From: Acidobacteriota bacterium
GTDB taxonomy: Bacteria; Acidobacteriota; Thermoanaerobaculia; Multivoradales; Multivoraceae
Reading direction: 5' to 3'
NCBI GenBank assembly: GCA_029263415.1
Contig: JAJCXN010000023.1
Span: 62,001-126,000 of the forward strand
Length of the DNA stretch: 64,000 bases
Within the stretch, counting starts at the first letter, position 1; every line of letters starts with the position of its first letter. This document shows, one piece after another, positions 1 through 9,173 of the stretch. The notes below the pieces were generated by a model. It did not search any database, was not told where the DNA came from, and saw nothing but the letters and a program-made list of their open reading frames with translations. Position numbers and translations under genes: made by a program.

Positions 1-1
1 C

Positions 2-1084
2 ATGTGGCCGATCCCGATCCAGTCGATCCTCGAGGACGGAACAGCGGTCAAGGCGGGCCAGTCGATCGCCGAATTCGACAGCTCCAACCTCGCCTCCGGG
101 CTCGAGCAGAATCGTGACCGGGTCGTCGATGCTGAGAGCACCTATCTCATCACTGCGGCCCGGCTCGATGCAGAAGCGGCTGACGCCCGATTTGAAGTCG
201 AGTCCAAACGACTTGCCCTAGAAAAGACCAAAGTGGATGCTGCGATCCCAGAAGGTCTGAAGCCCGAGCGGGAGTATCAGACTTTGCAGCTATCGCTACG
301 CAGGGCCGAACTCGAACTAGACACTGCATCAAGAAAGCTCGCCAACCAACTCGCCAAGGCCCAGGCTGAACTGGGCATCACGCAAGTCGAGGTTTCCAAA
401 GCCCGCACCGAAGTTGCTCGAACAGAACAGTCGTTAGAAGTCGTGACGCTAACGGCACCTCGCGACGGCGTACTCGAGATCGCATTCAATCGAGATGAAG
501 GGCGCCCCTTTCGATCAGGTGATAACGCTCAACCCGGAGTTCCTGTCGCTCGCTTTCCGGACTACTGCACCTTGCGGGTGGAGGCCAACCTGTTCGACGT
601 TGACGAAGGCACAGTTGAGATCGGCGCCCAAGCCACCGTGGTTCTCGATGCTTTCCCCAATCGCCCGTTCACAGCAACCGTCACCGAGATCCAAGAGGTC
701 GCCCAACAAACCTCTTCGCGATCCGCGCGTCGGGTCTTTAGATTGATCGCCAACCTCGAACAACCGGATGCAGAGATCATGAAGGTCGGCATGTCGGCCC
801 GTGTCGAGATCCGCTCGGAGCTGGCCGAGTGGCATGGCCAGCCAACGTTGGTGGTCAAACGCGAGGCGATGCGCTTCACAGGTCGTCCTCGCACAGCGGG
901 CGCTGCCAGCGCCGACGACGTCAAGCGCACAACTACTGTCACTGCCCAGCTCAAGACCCCTACCGGATGGATTGACGCCGAGGTAGGACGCTGCTCCACA
1001 ATCGAGTGCATTGTCTTAGGCCCAGAAGCCGGAACTCGTGTCACGAGTCCCGCGCCAGCGCTTGCGACCGAGAGTGGAAGTTGA
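2..1084 (+). CDS. HlyD/MFP-family periplasmic adaptor 1 (5' truncated by window edge)
   Basis: This is the C-terminal 360 residues of a membrane-fusion adaptor that would link an inner-membrane MacB-type transporter to the outer membrane. The start lies upstream of the window. The visible part begins in the lipoyl-like half-motif (EDGTAVKAGQSIAEFD). An Ala/Glu/Arg-rich coiled-coil hairpin follows at about residues 35-145. The second lipoyl half (LTAPRDGVLEIAF) and a beta-barrel domain ending near VGMSARVEI come next. The TGA stop shares bases with the ATG of the next gene (TGATG), so translation is coupled. It is one of three adaptors in a row ahead of a permease and ATPase. Family assignment is firm; the substrate is unknown. 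Confidence 0.85.
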   Translation: MWPIPIQSILEDGTAVKAGQSIAEFDSSNLASGLEQNRDRVVDAESTYLITAARLDAEAADARFEVESKRLALEKTKVDAAIPEGLKPEREYQTLQLSLRRAELELDTASRKLANQLAKAQAELGITQVEVSKARTEVARTEQSLEVVTLTAPRDGVLEIAFNRDEGRPFRSGDNAQPGVPVARFPDYCTLRVEANLFDVDEGTVEIGAQATVVLDAFPNRPFTATVTEIQEVAQQTSSRSARRVFRLIANLEQPDAEIMKVGMSARVEIRSELAEWHGQPTLVVKREAMRFTGRPRTAGAASADDVKRTTTVTAQLKTPTGWIDAEVGRCSTIECIVLGPEAGTRVTSPAPALATESGS

Positions 1085-2292
1085 TGCGCAAAAGGAACTT
1101 GATCGGCATCTTTCTCGTCCTAGGCGCAGCCGTACTCCTGGTCGCAGCGCGCCCGAAGGGCGAGACCTATTCCGTGACCAGTCGGCCCCTGGTGCGCTCC
1201 GCTGAGATCCGCGGCGAACTCGAAGCGGAAGACAGCTTAACTTTCGGGCCTCCAGCCAACATTCAAAGCCAGTGGAACTTCAAGATCTCGTTCATGGCGC
1301 CAGAGGGCGATCTAGTCGACGCCGGAGAGACTCTCCTTGCCTTTGACACCACGGATCTGCAACTGAGCTTGCTCGAGGCTATGTCCAAGCTCGAAACCGC
1401 CGAAACCAACCTCGAGAAGCGACTGACCAGCTCGGATCTTGAGCAGGAAGACCGCGACCTGGGACTTGCCGAGGCTGAAGCAGAGGCCGAACGCGCTCGA
1501 CTAAAGGCCGAGGCTCCAGACGCTGTCATCGCATCGAAGGAACTCCAGCAGGCTCGGATCGATCTGGAAACTGCAAATCAACGGCACCACCATCTCACCG
1601 ACAAAGCCGCTGCCCAGGCAGCACAAGCATCCAGCCAACTCACCAGCCTGCACTCTGAAGTGCGCAAACGTACTTCTCGAGTCGAGCAATTGCAGCGCGA
1701 GATCAACTCGATGACCGTGCTTGCTCCGTCCGGCGGCACCGTCGTCTACGAGGCCAACTGGCGGAGGGAGAAACGCAAAGTCGGAGATCAGATCAATCGC
1801 ATGGACAAGGTCGTCGCTTTGCCCAATCTCGACCGCCTCAAAGCATCCGCCCAGATCGACGAAGTCTTCGCGGCCGAACTTGCCGTTGGCCAACGTGTAA
1901 CCTTCGCTCTCGACGCGCTACCGGAGGACTCTTTTGAAGGTGCTATTCGCGGCATCAATCCGGCCGTCCAACAGCGATCGCGACGCGATCCCCGCATGGT
2001 CGTGCGGGTCGATATCGAGCTATTGAACCCCGACCCGTCTCGCATGCGCCCAGGCATGCGTATCCAAGGCGAGCTTGAGATCCTGCGCACCGAGGACGTG
2101 CCGACACTGCCCATCGACGGCCTCATCTGGCGCGAAGGTAAACCGATGGTCGAGGTCCAAGGATGGTTGCGCACGCGGCTCGTCGCACCTCAACTGGGTC
2201 GGCGCGACGAACACTGGGTCGAGATCACCGGCGGCTTGGCAGAGGGCGATCAAGTGATCCTCGCCAAGGGTTCAGCCGGGAGCACTTCATAG
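1084..2292 (+). CDS. HlyD/MFP-family periplasmic adaptor 2
   Basis: A 402-residue adaptor paralogous to its neighbours. I chose the ATG that overlaps the previous stop because the next residues form an N-terminal membrane anchor or uncleaved signal (LIGIFLVLGAAVLLVAA). Order: lipoyl half-motif near residues 60-95 (APEGDLVDAGETLLAFD), a long coiled coil at about 100-210 rich in Glu/Ala/Arg, the second lipoyl half (VLAPSGGTVVYEA), a beta-barrel, and a membrane-proximal domain after MRPGMRIQGELEI. It lies in the same operon as the MacB-type permease. Adaptors normally form homo-hexamers, so three different ones could form a mixed ring or serve alternative pumps; this is inference. Confidence 0.85.
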   Translation: MRKRNLIGIFLVLGAAVLLVAARPKGETYSVTSRPLVRSAEIRGELEAEDSLTFGPPANIQSQWNFKISFMAPEGDLVDAGETLLAFDTTDLQLSLLEAMSKLETAETNLEKRLTSSDLEQEDRDLGLAEAEAEAERARLKAEAPDAVIASKELQQARIDLETANQRHHHLTDKAAAQAAQASSQLTSLHSEVRKRTSRVEQLQREINSMTVLAPSGGTVVYEANWRREKRKVGDQINRMDKVVALPNLDRLKASAQIDEVFAAELAVGQRVTFALDALPEDSFEGAIRGINPAVQQRSRRDPRMVVRVDIELLNPDPSRMRPGMRIQGELEILRTEDVPTLPIDGLIWREGKPMVEVQGWLRTRLVAPQLGRRDEHWVEITGGLAEGDQVILAKGSAGSTS

Positions 2293-3614
2293 TGTTCACT
2301 TCGCGCTTGATCCCTTCCCACTCGGTCCCTTCCCATTCTGTCCCTTCACACTCAGGTTCGGCCGTCCTCTGCATCGCTGTCACTCTCGCTCTGGCGAACA
2401 CGGTGGCATGCGCTGCGCCCGAGACCGCGACGGTCAAGGCCAGCGAGCAGGCATTCGTTCACCGAGTCCGCGCCGAGGGCAACCTGGTGGCGGTTGAGTC
2501 GACCGTCATTGGGGTCCCCAGCCAAGTGCGACAGCGAGCGCGAGTGGCGTGGATTGCCGAGGACGGCATGGCGGTGGACGAAGGCGCCGTGATTCTCAAG
2601 TTCGATGCACGCGATATGGAACGCAATCTGCAGAACGCACAAGGCGATCTCACTAAGGCGCGACACGAAGGAACCAAAACCGTCAAAGACAGCGATACTC
2701 AGCTCACCGAGCTGGAGAAGAATCGCGAAATCGCGGAACTCGAGCTGAATGTGGCGGAGCGTTTTCAGTTCCAGGATGATCAGGTCTTCTCCCGTAACCA
2801 GATCATCGAATCGCAGATCGACGGCGAACTGGCGCAAACCAGGAAAACCCATGCCACCGAAGTTGGCACCATCCGCAAGGAGTTGCGGCGATCGGACACT
2901 GCTTTAGTCGACATCAGTCGACGGCTGGCTGAGCAGCGGATCACCGAGGCCGAAGAGGGACTCACTGCACTCGAGGTGCGGGCCCCCCATCCCGGCATCC
3001 TAACCTGGACACGAGACTGGTCGGGTGAACCGATCAAAGTCGGAAGCGAGGTCTGGCAAGGTCGAGAACTCGGAAAGCTGCCACGACTGGACGAGATGCA
3101 AGCGCGTGTTTTCGTGCTCGAAGCCGACGCCAGTGGAATCGCCTTGGGGCAAGCGGCCCTAGTGACGGTTGTGTCTCGCCCCGAGAGCACTGTCGAAGCC
3201 ACAGTGACCGCTGTCGATGCGGTCTCACAACAGCCCTTTCGCGGCTCACCGGTTCGCTACTTTGGCGTCACCCTGACCCCCATCGAGACGGATCCCACCT
3301 TCATGAAACCGGGACAACGGGTGTCGGCGTTGGTGTACATCGAAGACCGCGAGCTAGCGCTGGTGGTGCCAAGACAAGCGGTACTCCGCGACGGCAACGC
3401 GTCCTATGTATTCAAGCGCGACGGCAAGCGCTTCGAACGCACCGAAGTGGAAGTCGGACCTCGCTCGATCGCGCTGGCAGTCATCGAATCGGGCTTGAGT
3501 CCAGGAGATGAGATCGCCATCGAGCAACCGCAATCAACTGACCAGGTGCCACCCAGCCCGATTGCTGCCCCGGACACCACGAGCCAAACGGCCGGGCCAA
3601 CCGCCGCGCCATGA
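2292..3614 (+). CDS. HlyD/MFP-family periplasmic adaptor 3, possible lipoprotein
   Basis: The likely start is the GTG overlapping the previous TAG (TAGTG), giving 440 residues. No ATG is well placed, and longer versions would run through adaptor 2. The N-terminus holds a triple PSHSV repeat, then a hydrophobic segment ending in a lipobox-like TVAC, so it may be a lipoprotein, although the -3 residue is Thr and not Leu. The lipoyl halves (WIAEDGMAVDEGAVILKFD and EVRAPHPGILTWT) flank a coiled coil at about residues 110-220. A barrel and a membrane-proximal domain (VVPRQAVLRDG, then SGLSPGDEIAIEQP) follow, making this the most canonical MacA-like member. The Pro/Thr-rich tail overlaps the permease start by 4 bases. 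Confidence 0.85.
   Translation: MFTSRLIPSHSVPSHSVPSHSGSAVLCIAVTLALANTVACAAPETATVKASEQAFVHRVRAEGNLVAVESTVIGVPSQVRQRARVAWIAEDGMAVDEGAVILKFDARDMERNLQNAQGDLTKARHEGTKTVKDSDTQLTELEKNREIAELELNVAERFQFQDDQVFSRNQIIESQIDGELAQTRKTHATEVGTIRKELRRSDTALVDISRRLAEQRITEAEEGLTALEVRAPHPGILTWTRDWSGEPIKVGSEVWQGRELGKLPRLDEMQARVFVLEADASGIALGQAALVTVVSRPESTVEATVTAVDAVSQQPFRGSPVRYFGVTLTPIETDPTFMKPGQRVSALVYIEDRELALVVPRQAVLRDGNASYVFKRDGKRFERTEVEVGPRSIALAVIESGLSPGDEIAIEQPQSTDQVPPSPIAAPDTTSQTAGPTAAP
2312..2356 (+). repeat. 15-base tandem repeat, 3 copies, in-frame
   Basis: Three imperfect copies of CCCTTCCCACTCGGT (2312-2326, 2327-2341, 2342-2356) sit just after the GTG start of adaptor 3 and encode PSHSV/PSHSV/PSHSG ahead of the hydrophobic signal segment. 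The differences between copies are mostly synonymous. It is one of several 15-18 base triplications in the window. Confidence 0.9.
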
Positions 3615-4852
3615 ACTTCACTGAAGCTCTCCGATCGGCCCTAGCCAATCTGGGCGCGCACAAACTGCGCTCCTTACTCACCATGCTCGGCGTCATCTTC
3701 GGCGTCGGGGCGGTGATTGCCATGCTCTCGATCGGCGCTGGTGCAGAGCGTCAAACGCTCGAAATGATCGAGCGCCTCGGTATCCGCAACGTCATCGTCA
3801 AGGCGAAGACCTTTCCCGACGATGACCTGCGCGAGATCAGACAGAAGTCTGCCGGGCTCTCCATGCGCGACGTCGATGCCATGTTGATGTCGGTGCCCGG
3901 TGTTGAGACGGTTGCACCCAAGATCGACATTGAGCCCTACCAGGTGCTGGCGGGACGGCAAATCGCCGAGGCCAAGCTGGCTGGGGTCTCTGCTCAATAT
4001 GCCGACCTAATGAGCCTGGGTCTGCAGGACGGCCGCTTCTTTGACCCCGTTGACGAGCGCCAGCATGCCCAGATCGCAGTCATCGGCCAAGGTACCCGCC
4101 GCACCCTATTCGGCTTCGACGACGCCATCGGTCGCCGTCTCAAGGTCAACGATGTCTGGCTCACCGTCGTCGGCGTGCTCAACGGCAACGCGGAAACCGA
4201 GACCGCAGACGGAATCAGCGTCGAGAACCCCGACACTTTGATCTATGTTCCCATCACCACAGCTCTAAGAAAGTTCGATCGTCGACCGCTGGACTCGCCG
4301 CTCAGCGAGATCATCGTCAAGCTCAAAGACGAGCTGCCGATGGAAGCGTCGATATCGACTGGCAGGGTGCTCGAACAACTGTTGAGTCAGTTGCACGGTG
4401 CAGCAGAGGACTATGAGATCGTAGTGCCTCAGACTTTGCTCGCGCAAAGCAGGCGGACTCAGAGGCTGTTCAACATCGTCATGGGTTCGATTGCCGGCAT
4501 CTCGTTGCTGGTCGGCGGCATCGGCATCATGAACATCATGCTGGCCACGGTCCTCGAACGAACCCGTGAGATCGGCGTGCGGCGAGCAGTGGGCGCCAAA
4601 AAGAAGGACATCCTGATTCAGTTCTTGGTCGAGTCCTTCACCATCAGTGGGCTGGGCGGATTGGTGGGCGTGGTCTTGGGCGTCACCATCGCTAAACTGA
4701 TCGCGCTGTCGGCTGGCTGGCCCACGCTGGTTACGCTGAGTTCGGTCTTGCTAGCGACCCTGGTGTCGCTAGCGGTCGGCATGGTGAGCGGGATCTACCC
4801 GGCCCGGCGAGCCGCCGAACTGGATCCAATCGAATCTCTGCGCTATGAATAG
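3611..4852 (+). CDS. MacB/FtsX-type ABC transporter permease
   Basis: A 413-residue inner-membrane permease of the MacB/LolCE (FtsX) class, lacking the N-terminal ATPase found in true MacB. TM1 is at about residues 18-40 ([17 protein letters not shown]). A large periplasmic MacB_PCD-type domain covers about 45-285. Three C-terminal helices follow, the first carrying the conserved [13 protein letters not shown] and then the [14 protein letters not shown] loop. It overlaps adaptor 3 and the ATPase gene, so the transporter is a split MacAB-like machine that works by mechanotransmission. The likely role is export of a periplasmic substrate such as a peptide, siderophore, lipid or antibiotic. The substrate cannot be read from the sequence. 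Confidence 0.92.
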   Translation: MNFTEALRSALANLGAHKLRSLLTMLGVIFGVGAVIAMLSIGAGAERQTLEMIERLGIRNVIVKAKTFPDDDLREIRQKSAGLSMRDVDAMLMSVPGVETVAPKIDIEPYQVLAGRQIAEAKLAGVSAQYADLMSLGLQDGRFFDPVDERQHAQIAVIGQGTRRTLFGFDDAIGRRLKVNDVWLTVVGVLNGNAETETADGISVENPDTLIYVPITTALRKFDRRPLDSPLSEIIVKLKDELPMEASISTGRVLEQLLSQLHGAAEDYEIVVPQTLLAQSRRTQRLFNIVMGSIAGISLLVGGIGIMNIMLATVLERTREIGVRRAVGAKKKDILIQFLVESFTISGLGGLVGVVLGVTIAKLIALSAGWPTLVTLSSVLLATLVSLAVGMVSGIYPARRAAELDPIESLRYE

Positions 4853-5555
4853 CCTGATCCAGCTCAATGCGGTCGAGCGCCACTACCATCTCGGCGGCGA
4901 AACCGTGCGCGCGCTCGACGGCGTTTCTTGCTCGATCGCTCAAGGCGAGTACGTCGCGATCATGGGCAAGTCGGGTTCGGGCAAGTCCACGCTGATGAAC
5001 ATCATCGGCTGCTTGGACACCCCAACCGGCGGCAACTACCAACTTGCTGAGCGAGGCGTCGAAACCCTCGACGATGACGAACTGGCGCAGCTGCGCAACG
5101 ACGTACTCGGCTTCGTCTTCCAAAGTTTCAATCTGCTGCCTCGCTTGGACGCGGTCGACAACGTCGCGCTTCCTCTGATCTATCGCGAGGGCGAGCAGCG
5201 CACGACTCCTCCCGAACGCCGAACATTGGCTAAAGCAGCCCTTGAACGCGTTGGTCTCGGTGATCGAGGCGATCACCTGCCCAACCAACTTTCAGGCGGT
5301 CAGCGCCAGCGAGTGGCTATCGCCCGAGCTTTGGTCAATCAACCCAAGGTCCTGCTCGCCGACGAGCCGACCGGCAATTTGGACTCTAAGACCTCTAAAG
5401 AAATCATGGCCTTGTTCGACCAACTAGCGGAGGCGGGTACCACCGTTGTCCTGGTAACCCACGAAGACGACGTCGCCGACCATGCTCACAGAGTGGTAGA
5501 ACTGCGCGATGGACGGATTCTGCGAGACCAAACGACCCGCAACGGCTCTGCCTGA
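4845..5555 (+). CDS. MacB/LolD-family ABC transporter ATP-binding protein
   Basis: A 236-residue ATPase that overlaps the permease gene by 8 bases and energises it. Walker [10 protein letters not shown] is at residues 41-49, the Q-loop FQSFNLLP near 92-99, the signature LSGGQRQR at 149-156, and Walker [13 protein letters not shown] at 169-180. The H-loop His is in VLVTHEDD. Length and motifs match the LolD/MacB ATPase clade (PF00005). It is the last gene of the export operon; a glycosyltransferase follows after 39 bases and may be co-transcribed. Confidence 0.95.
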   Translation: MNSLIQLNAVERHYHLGGETVRALDGVSCSIAQGEYVAIMGKSGSGKSTLMNIIGCLDTPTGGNYQLAERGVETLDDDELAQLRNDVLGFVFQSFNLLPRLDAVDNVALPLIYREGEQRTTPPERRTLAKAALERVGLGDRGDHLPNQLSGGQRQRVAIARALVNQPKVLLADEPTGNLDSKTSKEIMALFDQLAEAGTTVVLVTHEDDVADHAHRVVELRDGRILRDQTTRNGSA

Positions 5556-5594
5556 CGTCAGCCACTTGACCACAAGACGTGATCGGGTGATGCC

Positions 5595-6734
5595 ATGACC
5601 AGATCGCGCCTCACCATTGGCGTCGACATCAGCGAAACCGAAGGCAACATGACCGGCGTCGGCCGCTACACCATGGACCTGCTCAAGGTCTGGCTCGGCC
5701 CATTGGCACAAAGCGACGCCAGCTCTTGCGAGAGTGCCGACTTCGTGCTGTTTGCACGCGACCATGATCGGGTGCCGCGTGCCCTTCACGACTCCGCGAA
5801 GGTGGTCGCATCGACCGATGGCAGCACGAGCAACCGGGGCGTGGTCGGTTGGCAACAGCTTGCTCTGCCCGGCCTACTTCGCAAGAACCCAGTCGACGTA
5901 CTGTTCTGTCCCGCCTATGCAATTCCGCTGATTTCGAAGACCCCTGCGGTGGTCGCACTTCACGACCTTTCGTTCGAGCGTGATCCGTCTGCATTCAGTC
6001 GCAAAGAAGCTTTACGCAGGCGGTTCCTAGCGCGCCGATCAGCACGTAAGGCGGCGGGAATCGTCACCATCTCCAATTTTTCGAGGTCCGAGATCGAGGC
6101 CCTCTATCGAGTCGATCGAGAACGGATCTTGATGGCCTACCCGAGCTGCGATCGGTCTGTGTTCAAACCAAGAGAAGTGACCATGGGCCGCAGCGCGGGT
6201 TCTGAGAAACCCTATTTCCTGTCGGTGGGAACACTGCTCGAACGGCGCCACTTAGATGTTCTGATTCGGAGTTTCGCTGCTCTTGAACCGCAGTATCGTG
6301 ACCACGACCTGGTGATCGTCGGCGGCAACCAGACGCGCCCGCAGATCGACTTCGCAGCTATCGCCCACGCAGCGGGGGTGGGTGATCGCGTTCGCTTTCA
6401 CAGTCACGTTTCTGAGCAAGAGCTGGTCGATCTCTACCAAAACACCACGCTGCTAGTTTCGCTCTCAAGCTATGAAGGATTCGGTCTGCCGGTACTAGAG
6501 GCCGTCTGTTGTGGCGCGCCCACCCTGGTGCTGGGAACACCGGTCTACCGAGAGCTGTGGTCAGGCCACCTGCCGATGGTCGAAACGACCGAGGTGGAAG
6601 CGGTTACGGCGGCCATGCACGCTGCCGCGGGTCGACCGCCAGACGATGACCGAGAGCTCACATTTGCCCTGAATCGGTTTGATCAGCAGTTCGAAGCCGC
6701 TAAAGTACTTGGGTTTCTGTGTTCACACGCTTAG
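5595..6734 (+). CDS. GT4-family glycosyltransferase
   Basis: A 379-residue retaining GT-B glycosyltransferase that transfers a sugar from a nucleotide donor to a glycan or lipid acceptor at the cytoplasmic membrane face. The N-terminal acceptor domain opens with TGVGRYTMDLL, as in mannosyl- and rhamnosyltransferases of this family. The C-terminal donor domain shows FLSVGTLLERRHLDVLI near residue 205 and the ExxxxxGLPVLEA donor-binding loop (YEGFGLPVLEAVCCGAP) near 300. No transmembrane helix is evident. It sits between the export operon and a GT2 gene, which suggests a small glycan-building locus. Donor and acceptor are unknown. Confidence 0.88.
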   Translation: MTRSRLTIGVDISETEGNMTGVGRYTMDLLKVWLGPLAQSDASSCESADFVLFARDHDRVPRALHDSAKVVASTDGSTSNRGVVGWQQLALPGLLRKNPVDVLFCPAYAIPLISKTPAVVALHDLSFERDPSAFSRKEALRRRFLARRSARKAAGIVTISNFSRSEIEALYRVDRERILMAYPSCDRSVFKPREVTMGRSAGSEKPYFLSVGTLLERRHLDVLIRSFAALEPQYRDHDLVIVGGNQTRPQIDFAAIAHAAGVGDRVRFHSHVSEQELVDLYQNTTLLVSLSSYEGFGLPVLEAVCCGAPTLVLGTPVYRELWSGHLPMVETTEVEAVTAAMHAAAGRPPDDDRELTFALNRFDQQFEAAKVLGFLCSHA

Positions 6735-7042
6735 ACGATCGATGTCCGTTCGACTAGGGCCTAAGGGTGCTCAAGGCGCAAGGCGCAGGGCACTTTCTCG
6801 ACTTCTTGGACCTCTGTCCCCTTTGCCCCTCGGTCGATATGTGGGGTACCACCTCAACTCAACAATAAGTCGGGGACTGGACCCTTTGGCTCCAATTCGA
6901 GCCGCGAGAGCAACCCATTACCTCTTCAACTCAACTGACGGCGGCGCCAACCGGATCCAGCCACGCCGGACCAGCTCAAGCCAGGCCGGAGCCTGCTGCG
7001 GCTGACGCTCCCCTGCCGGAGAAGACCGCAAACCGCCCCAAG
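6735..7042. other. 308-base intergenic stretch between glycosyltransferase genes
   Basis: No convincing separate gene is present. An 87-codon frame from ATG 6741 to 7005 has low-complexity Arg/Ser/Pro content and no recognisable domain. The frame of the downstream GT2 gene stays open upstream to TAA 6866-6868 with coding-like Ala/Pro-rich composition, but it contains no ATG, GTG or TTG before 7043. A short repeat of GGTGGATGTAGT units surrounds 7043. Confidence 0.6.
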
Positions 7043-7870
7043 GTGGATGTAGTGGATGTAAAGGTGGATGTAGTGGTCGTGCACTACAACGCGCCCGAAG
7101 CGTTGAAGGAGTGCCTCGAGCCATTGACCAGCGAGCTTGGATTCAATGCTTCGCTGTCATTGACCGTAGTTGACAACGACCAAGAATCGCCAGCGCTAGG
7201 GGTGCGCGCCCAACTTGACGCGCTGGAACGGGCGCGCTTTATCGTCAGGCCCAGCAACGACGGGTTCGGTGCCGGCTCCAACATTGGCGCGCGCGATGGT
7301 TCTGCCTCTCACCTATTGTTTCTGAATCCCGACTGCATCATCGAACCCAAAGACATCGAGATTCTGAGCCGCACCCTCGATCAGGATCCGAGTCTGGTCG
7401 CGGTTGGCCCGCGCATTGAGCGACCCAACGGTTTGCCGGAGATCTCCTGGGCGCATCACCCCGGTTTTCTCTGGGAGGCCCGACGTCGCAGGTTATGGCT
7501 AGCCCTCAAGCGGCAAGAACCGTGGGCGATCTCCAAAGCAATGGAGTTGGTCTCCCAAGCGCGGACGGTTGAATGGCTGACCGCAGCATGCCTGATGGTG
7601 AGACGCGATGTCTTCGAAACCGTGGGCGGCTTCGACGAAGACTTCTTCCTTTATTTCGAAGACGCCGACCTAGGGGTAAGGCTAGGGCAACAGGGCAAGA
7701 TCCGTTTCGAGCCGAAAGCTGTCGCCTGCCATCGCGGAGGCGCTAGCACCGCGAAAGACGATCCCCAGGCCTTGCTGCACTATCGTGCGAGCCAAAAGCT
7801 CTACTACCTCAAACATCGCCCGTTGTGGGAGCGGCTCGCTCTACGACTGTGGCGCCTGCTCAACCCATAA
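7043..7870 (+). CDS. GT2-family glycosyltransferase (rhamnosyltransferase-like)
   Basis: A 275-residue inverting GT-A glycosyltransferase. The Rossmann-like start VVVVHYNAPEALKECLEPL is typical of GT2. The substrate-binding region contains NDGFGAGSNIGAR and FLNPDC, whose Asp sits where the DxD-like motif is expected. The catalytic base region is FDEDFFLYFEDADLGVRLG near residues 193-212. The start is uncertain: no ATG is near and several GTG codons lie within the repeated N-terminus (VDVVDVKVDVVVV). The first GTG is given, but starts at the fourth, eighth or eleventh codon would still keep the fold. It pairs with the upstream GT4 gene. Confidence 0.85.
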   Translation: MDVVDVKVDVVVVHYNAPEALKECLEPLTSELGFNASLSLTVVDNDQESPALGVRAQLDALERARFIVRPSNDGFGAGSNIGARDGSASHLLFLNPDCIIEPKDIEILSRTLDQDPSLVAVGPRIERPNGLPEISWAHHPGFLWEARRRRLWLALKRQEPWAISKAMELVSQARTVEWLTAACLMVRRDVFETVGGFDEDFFLYFEDADLGVRLGQQGKIRFEPKAVACHRGGASTAKDDPQALLHYRASQKLYYLKHRPLWERLALRLWRLLNP

Positions 7871-7900
7871 GGGCGCGTACCGACTGCCCTCCATCGCACT

Positions 7901-8944
7901 ATGAAAACCAAAGTAGCTTCACCTCAGAAGTTCGTGACCTCGGACGAGAGAACGATCTACGCCATGTGCATCGAGGTCTTCCCGGGCTTCTATGGCAACG
8001 TCTACGTGATCGAGGGCGGCCCCGCCTTGACTCTGGTTGATACCGGGTCGGGCATGGACGCCTGCAATGAGGCGCTCATTGAGGGCTTCGCGTCGCTTGA
8101 GAAAAGCTTCGGCCGCAAGCTCGAGCTTGCCGACATCGAAGCGGTAGTCGTAACTCACGGTCACATGGACCACTTCGGCGGCCTCGCATTTGTTCGCAAA
8201 CAAACCCAAGCACCAATCGGTGTGCATGTCTTGGATCGCCGCATCCTCTCGCACTATGAGGAGCGCGTGGTGGTTGCGTCGCAACGAGTCGCCAGCTACC
8301 TCGACACCTGCGGCTTGTCAGAGGCCGCGCGGGACCGACTGCTCCAGATGTATCGCGCGCCCAAGGTTCACTACGGCTCAATGCCGGTCGATTTTCTACT
8401 CAACGAAGGCGAAGCTGTCATTGCGCCGTTGCCGTCAGGCAACATCGACTTGGGCCTCGAAGTCCTCCACGTACCCGGGCATTCCCCAGGCTTGGTGTGC
8501 CTGCGCGTGGACGACATCATGCTGACCGCAGATCACATCCTGTCGCGCATTACACCGCACCAGGCGCCAGAGTCGATCACCCTCAACATGGGTCTGAGTC
8601 ACTACTTGGAGTCGCTCCACAAAATCGAAAAGACTGTGGGCATCCGGTTGGGTCTCGGTGGCCACGAAGAGCCGATCGTAGACGTCAACCAAAGAGCGGT
8701 CGACATCGCCGATTCGCATCGCGCACGCCTCGACCAAGTCTTCGACAGTTGTGCGACACCTAAGTCCATCAGCGGCGTTGGCAAGAGCTTGTTCGGCTCA
8801 CTGCATGGATACAACGTCCTACTCGGCCTAGAAGAGGCAGGCGCGCACGTTGAGTACCTTTACCAGCACGGACAACTGGTCGCCGCCAACCTCGACGAGA
8901 TCGAGCAAGGTGAACGCGCCGTGCTCTATCACCAGGCAGTCTAA
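7901..8944 (+). CDS. metallo-beta-lactamase-fold hydrolase
   Basis: A 347-residue metallohydrolase with the HxHxDH zinc motif THGHMDHFGG at residues 85-94. The later zinc ligands are the His in VPGHSPG (near 194) and in TADHILSR (near 209). The C-terminal 100 residues resemble the winged-helix extension of LACTB2/PksB-like MBL proteins (GSLHGYNVLLGLEEAGAHVEYL). This group includes thioesterases, glyoxalase II-like enzymes and RNases; nothing here picks one. The ATG at 7901 gives a sensible N-terminus, and the gene lies 30 bases after the GT2 gene. It may act on an acyl-CoA or thioester, but this is only a guess from the family. Confidence 0.88.
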   Translation: MKTKVASPQKFVTSDERTIYAMCIEVFPGFYGNVYVIEGGPALTLVDTGSGMDACNEALIEGFASLEKSFGRKLELADIEAVVVTHGHMDHFGGLAFVRKQTQAPIGVHVLDRRILSHYEERVVVASQRVASYLDTCGLSEAARDRLLQMYRAPKVHYGSMPVDFLLNEGEAVIAPLPSGNIDLGLEVLHVPGHSPGLVCLRVDDIMLTADHILSRITPHQAPESITLNMGLSHYLESLHKIEKTVGIRLGLGGHEEPIVDVNQRAVDIADSHRARLDQVFDSCATPKSISGVGKSLFGSLHGYNVLLGLEEAGAHVEYLYQHGQLVAANLDEIEQGERAVLYHQAV

Positions 8945-8970
8945 TCCAGGGACCAGCAAGGCAGCAGCAC

Positions 8971-9005
8971 AGCGCAAGTCGAGGTTAGAGCGCAAGTCGA
9001 GGTTA
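8971..9005 (+). repeat. 18-base intergenic direct repeat, 2 copies
   Basis: AGCGCAAGTCGAGGTTA occurs twice head to tail with an 18-base period (8971-8987 and 8989-9005). It lies in the 229-base gap upstream of coxG. The rest of the gap has several looser ATTCGG-containing copies between about 9047 and 9110. It could be promoter-associated, or simply another case of the small tandem duplications seen across this window. Confidence 0.85.
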
Positions 9006-9173
9006 AACTGAGGCGATCAGCGCAGCGCCTCGAACAATCCGGACCCGAGCTACTCGGCCGCTATTCGGCACGAGGTAGTCAGCGCGAGTTATTCGGCCTG
9101 AGCAATTCGGATGAGACCATCCGGCGAGAGTCGTTCCAACCACCCAAGGCTTCCAGCCACCAGGACCCCATCT

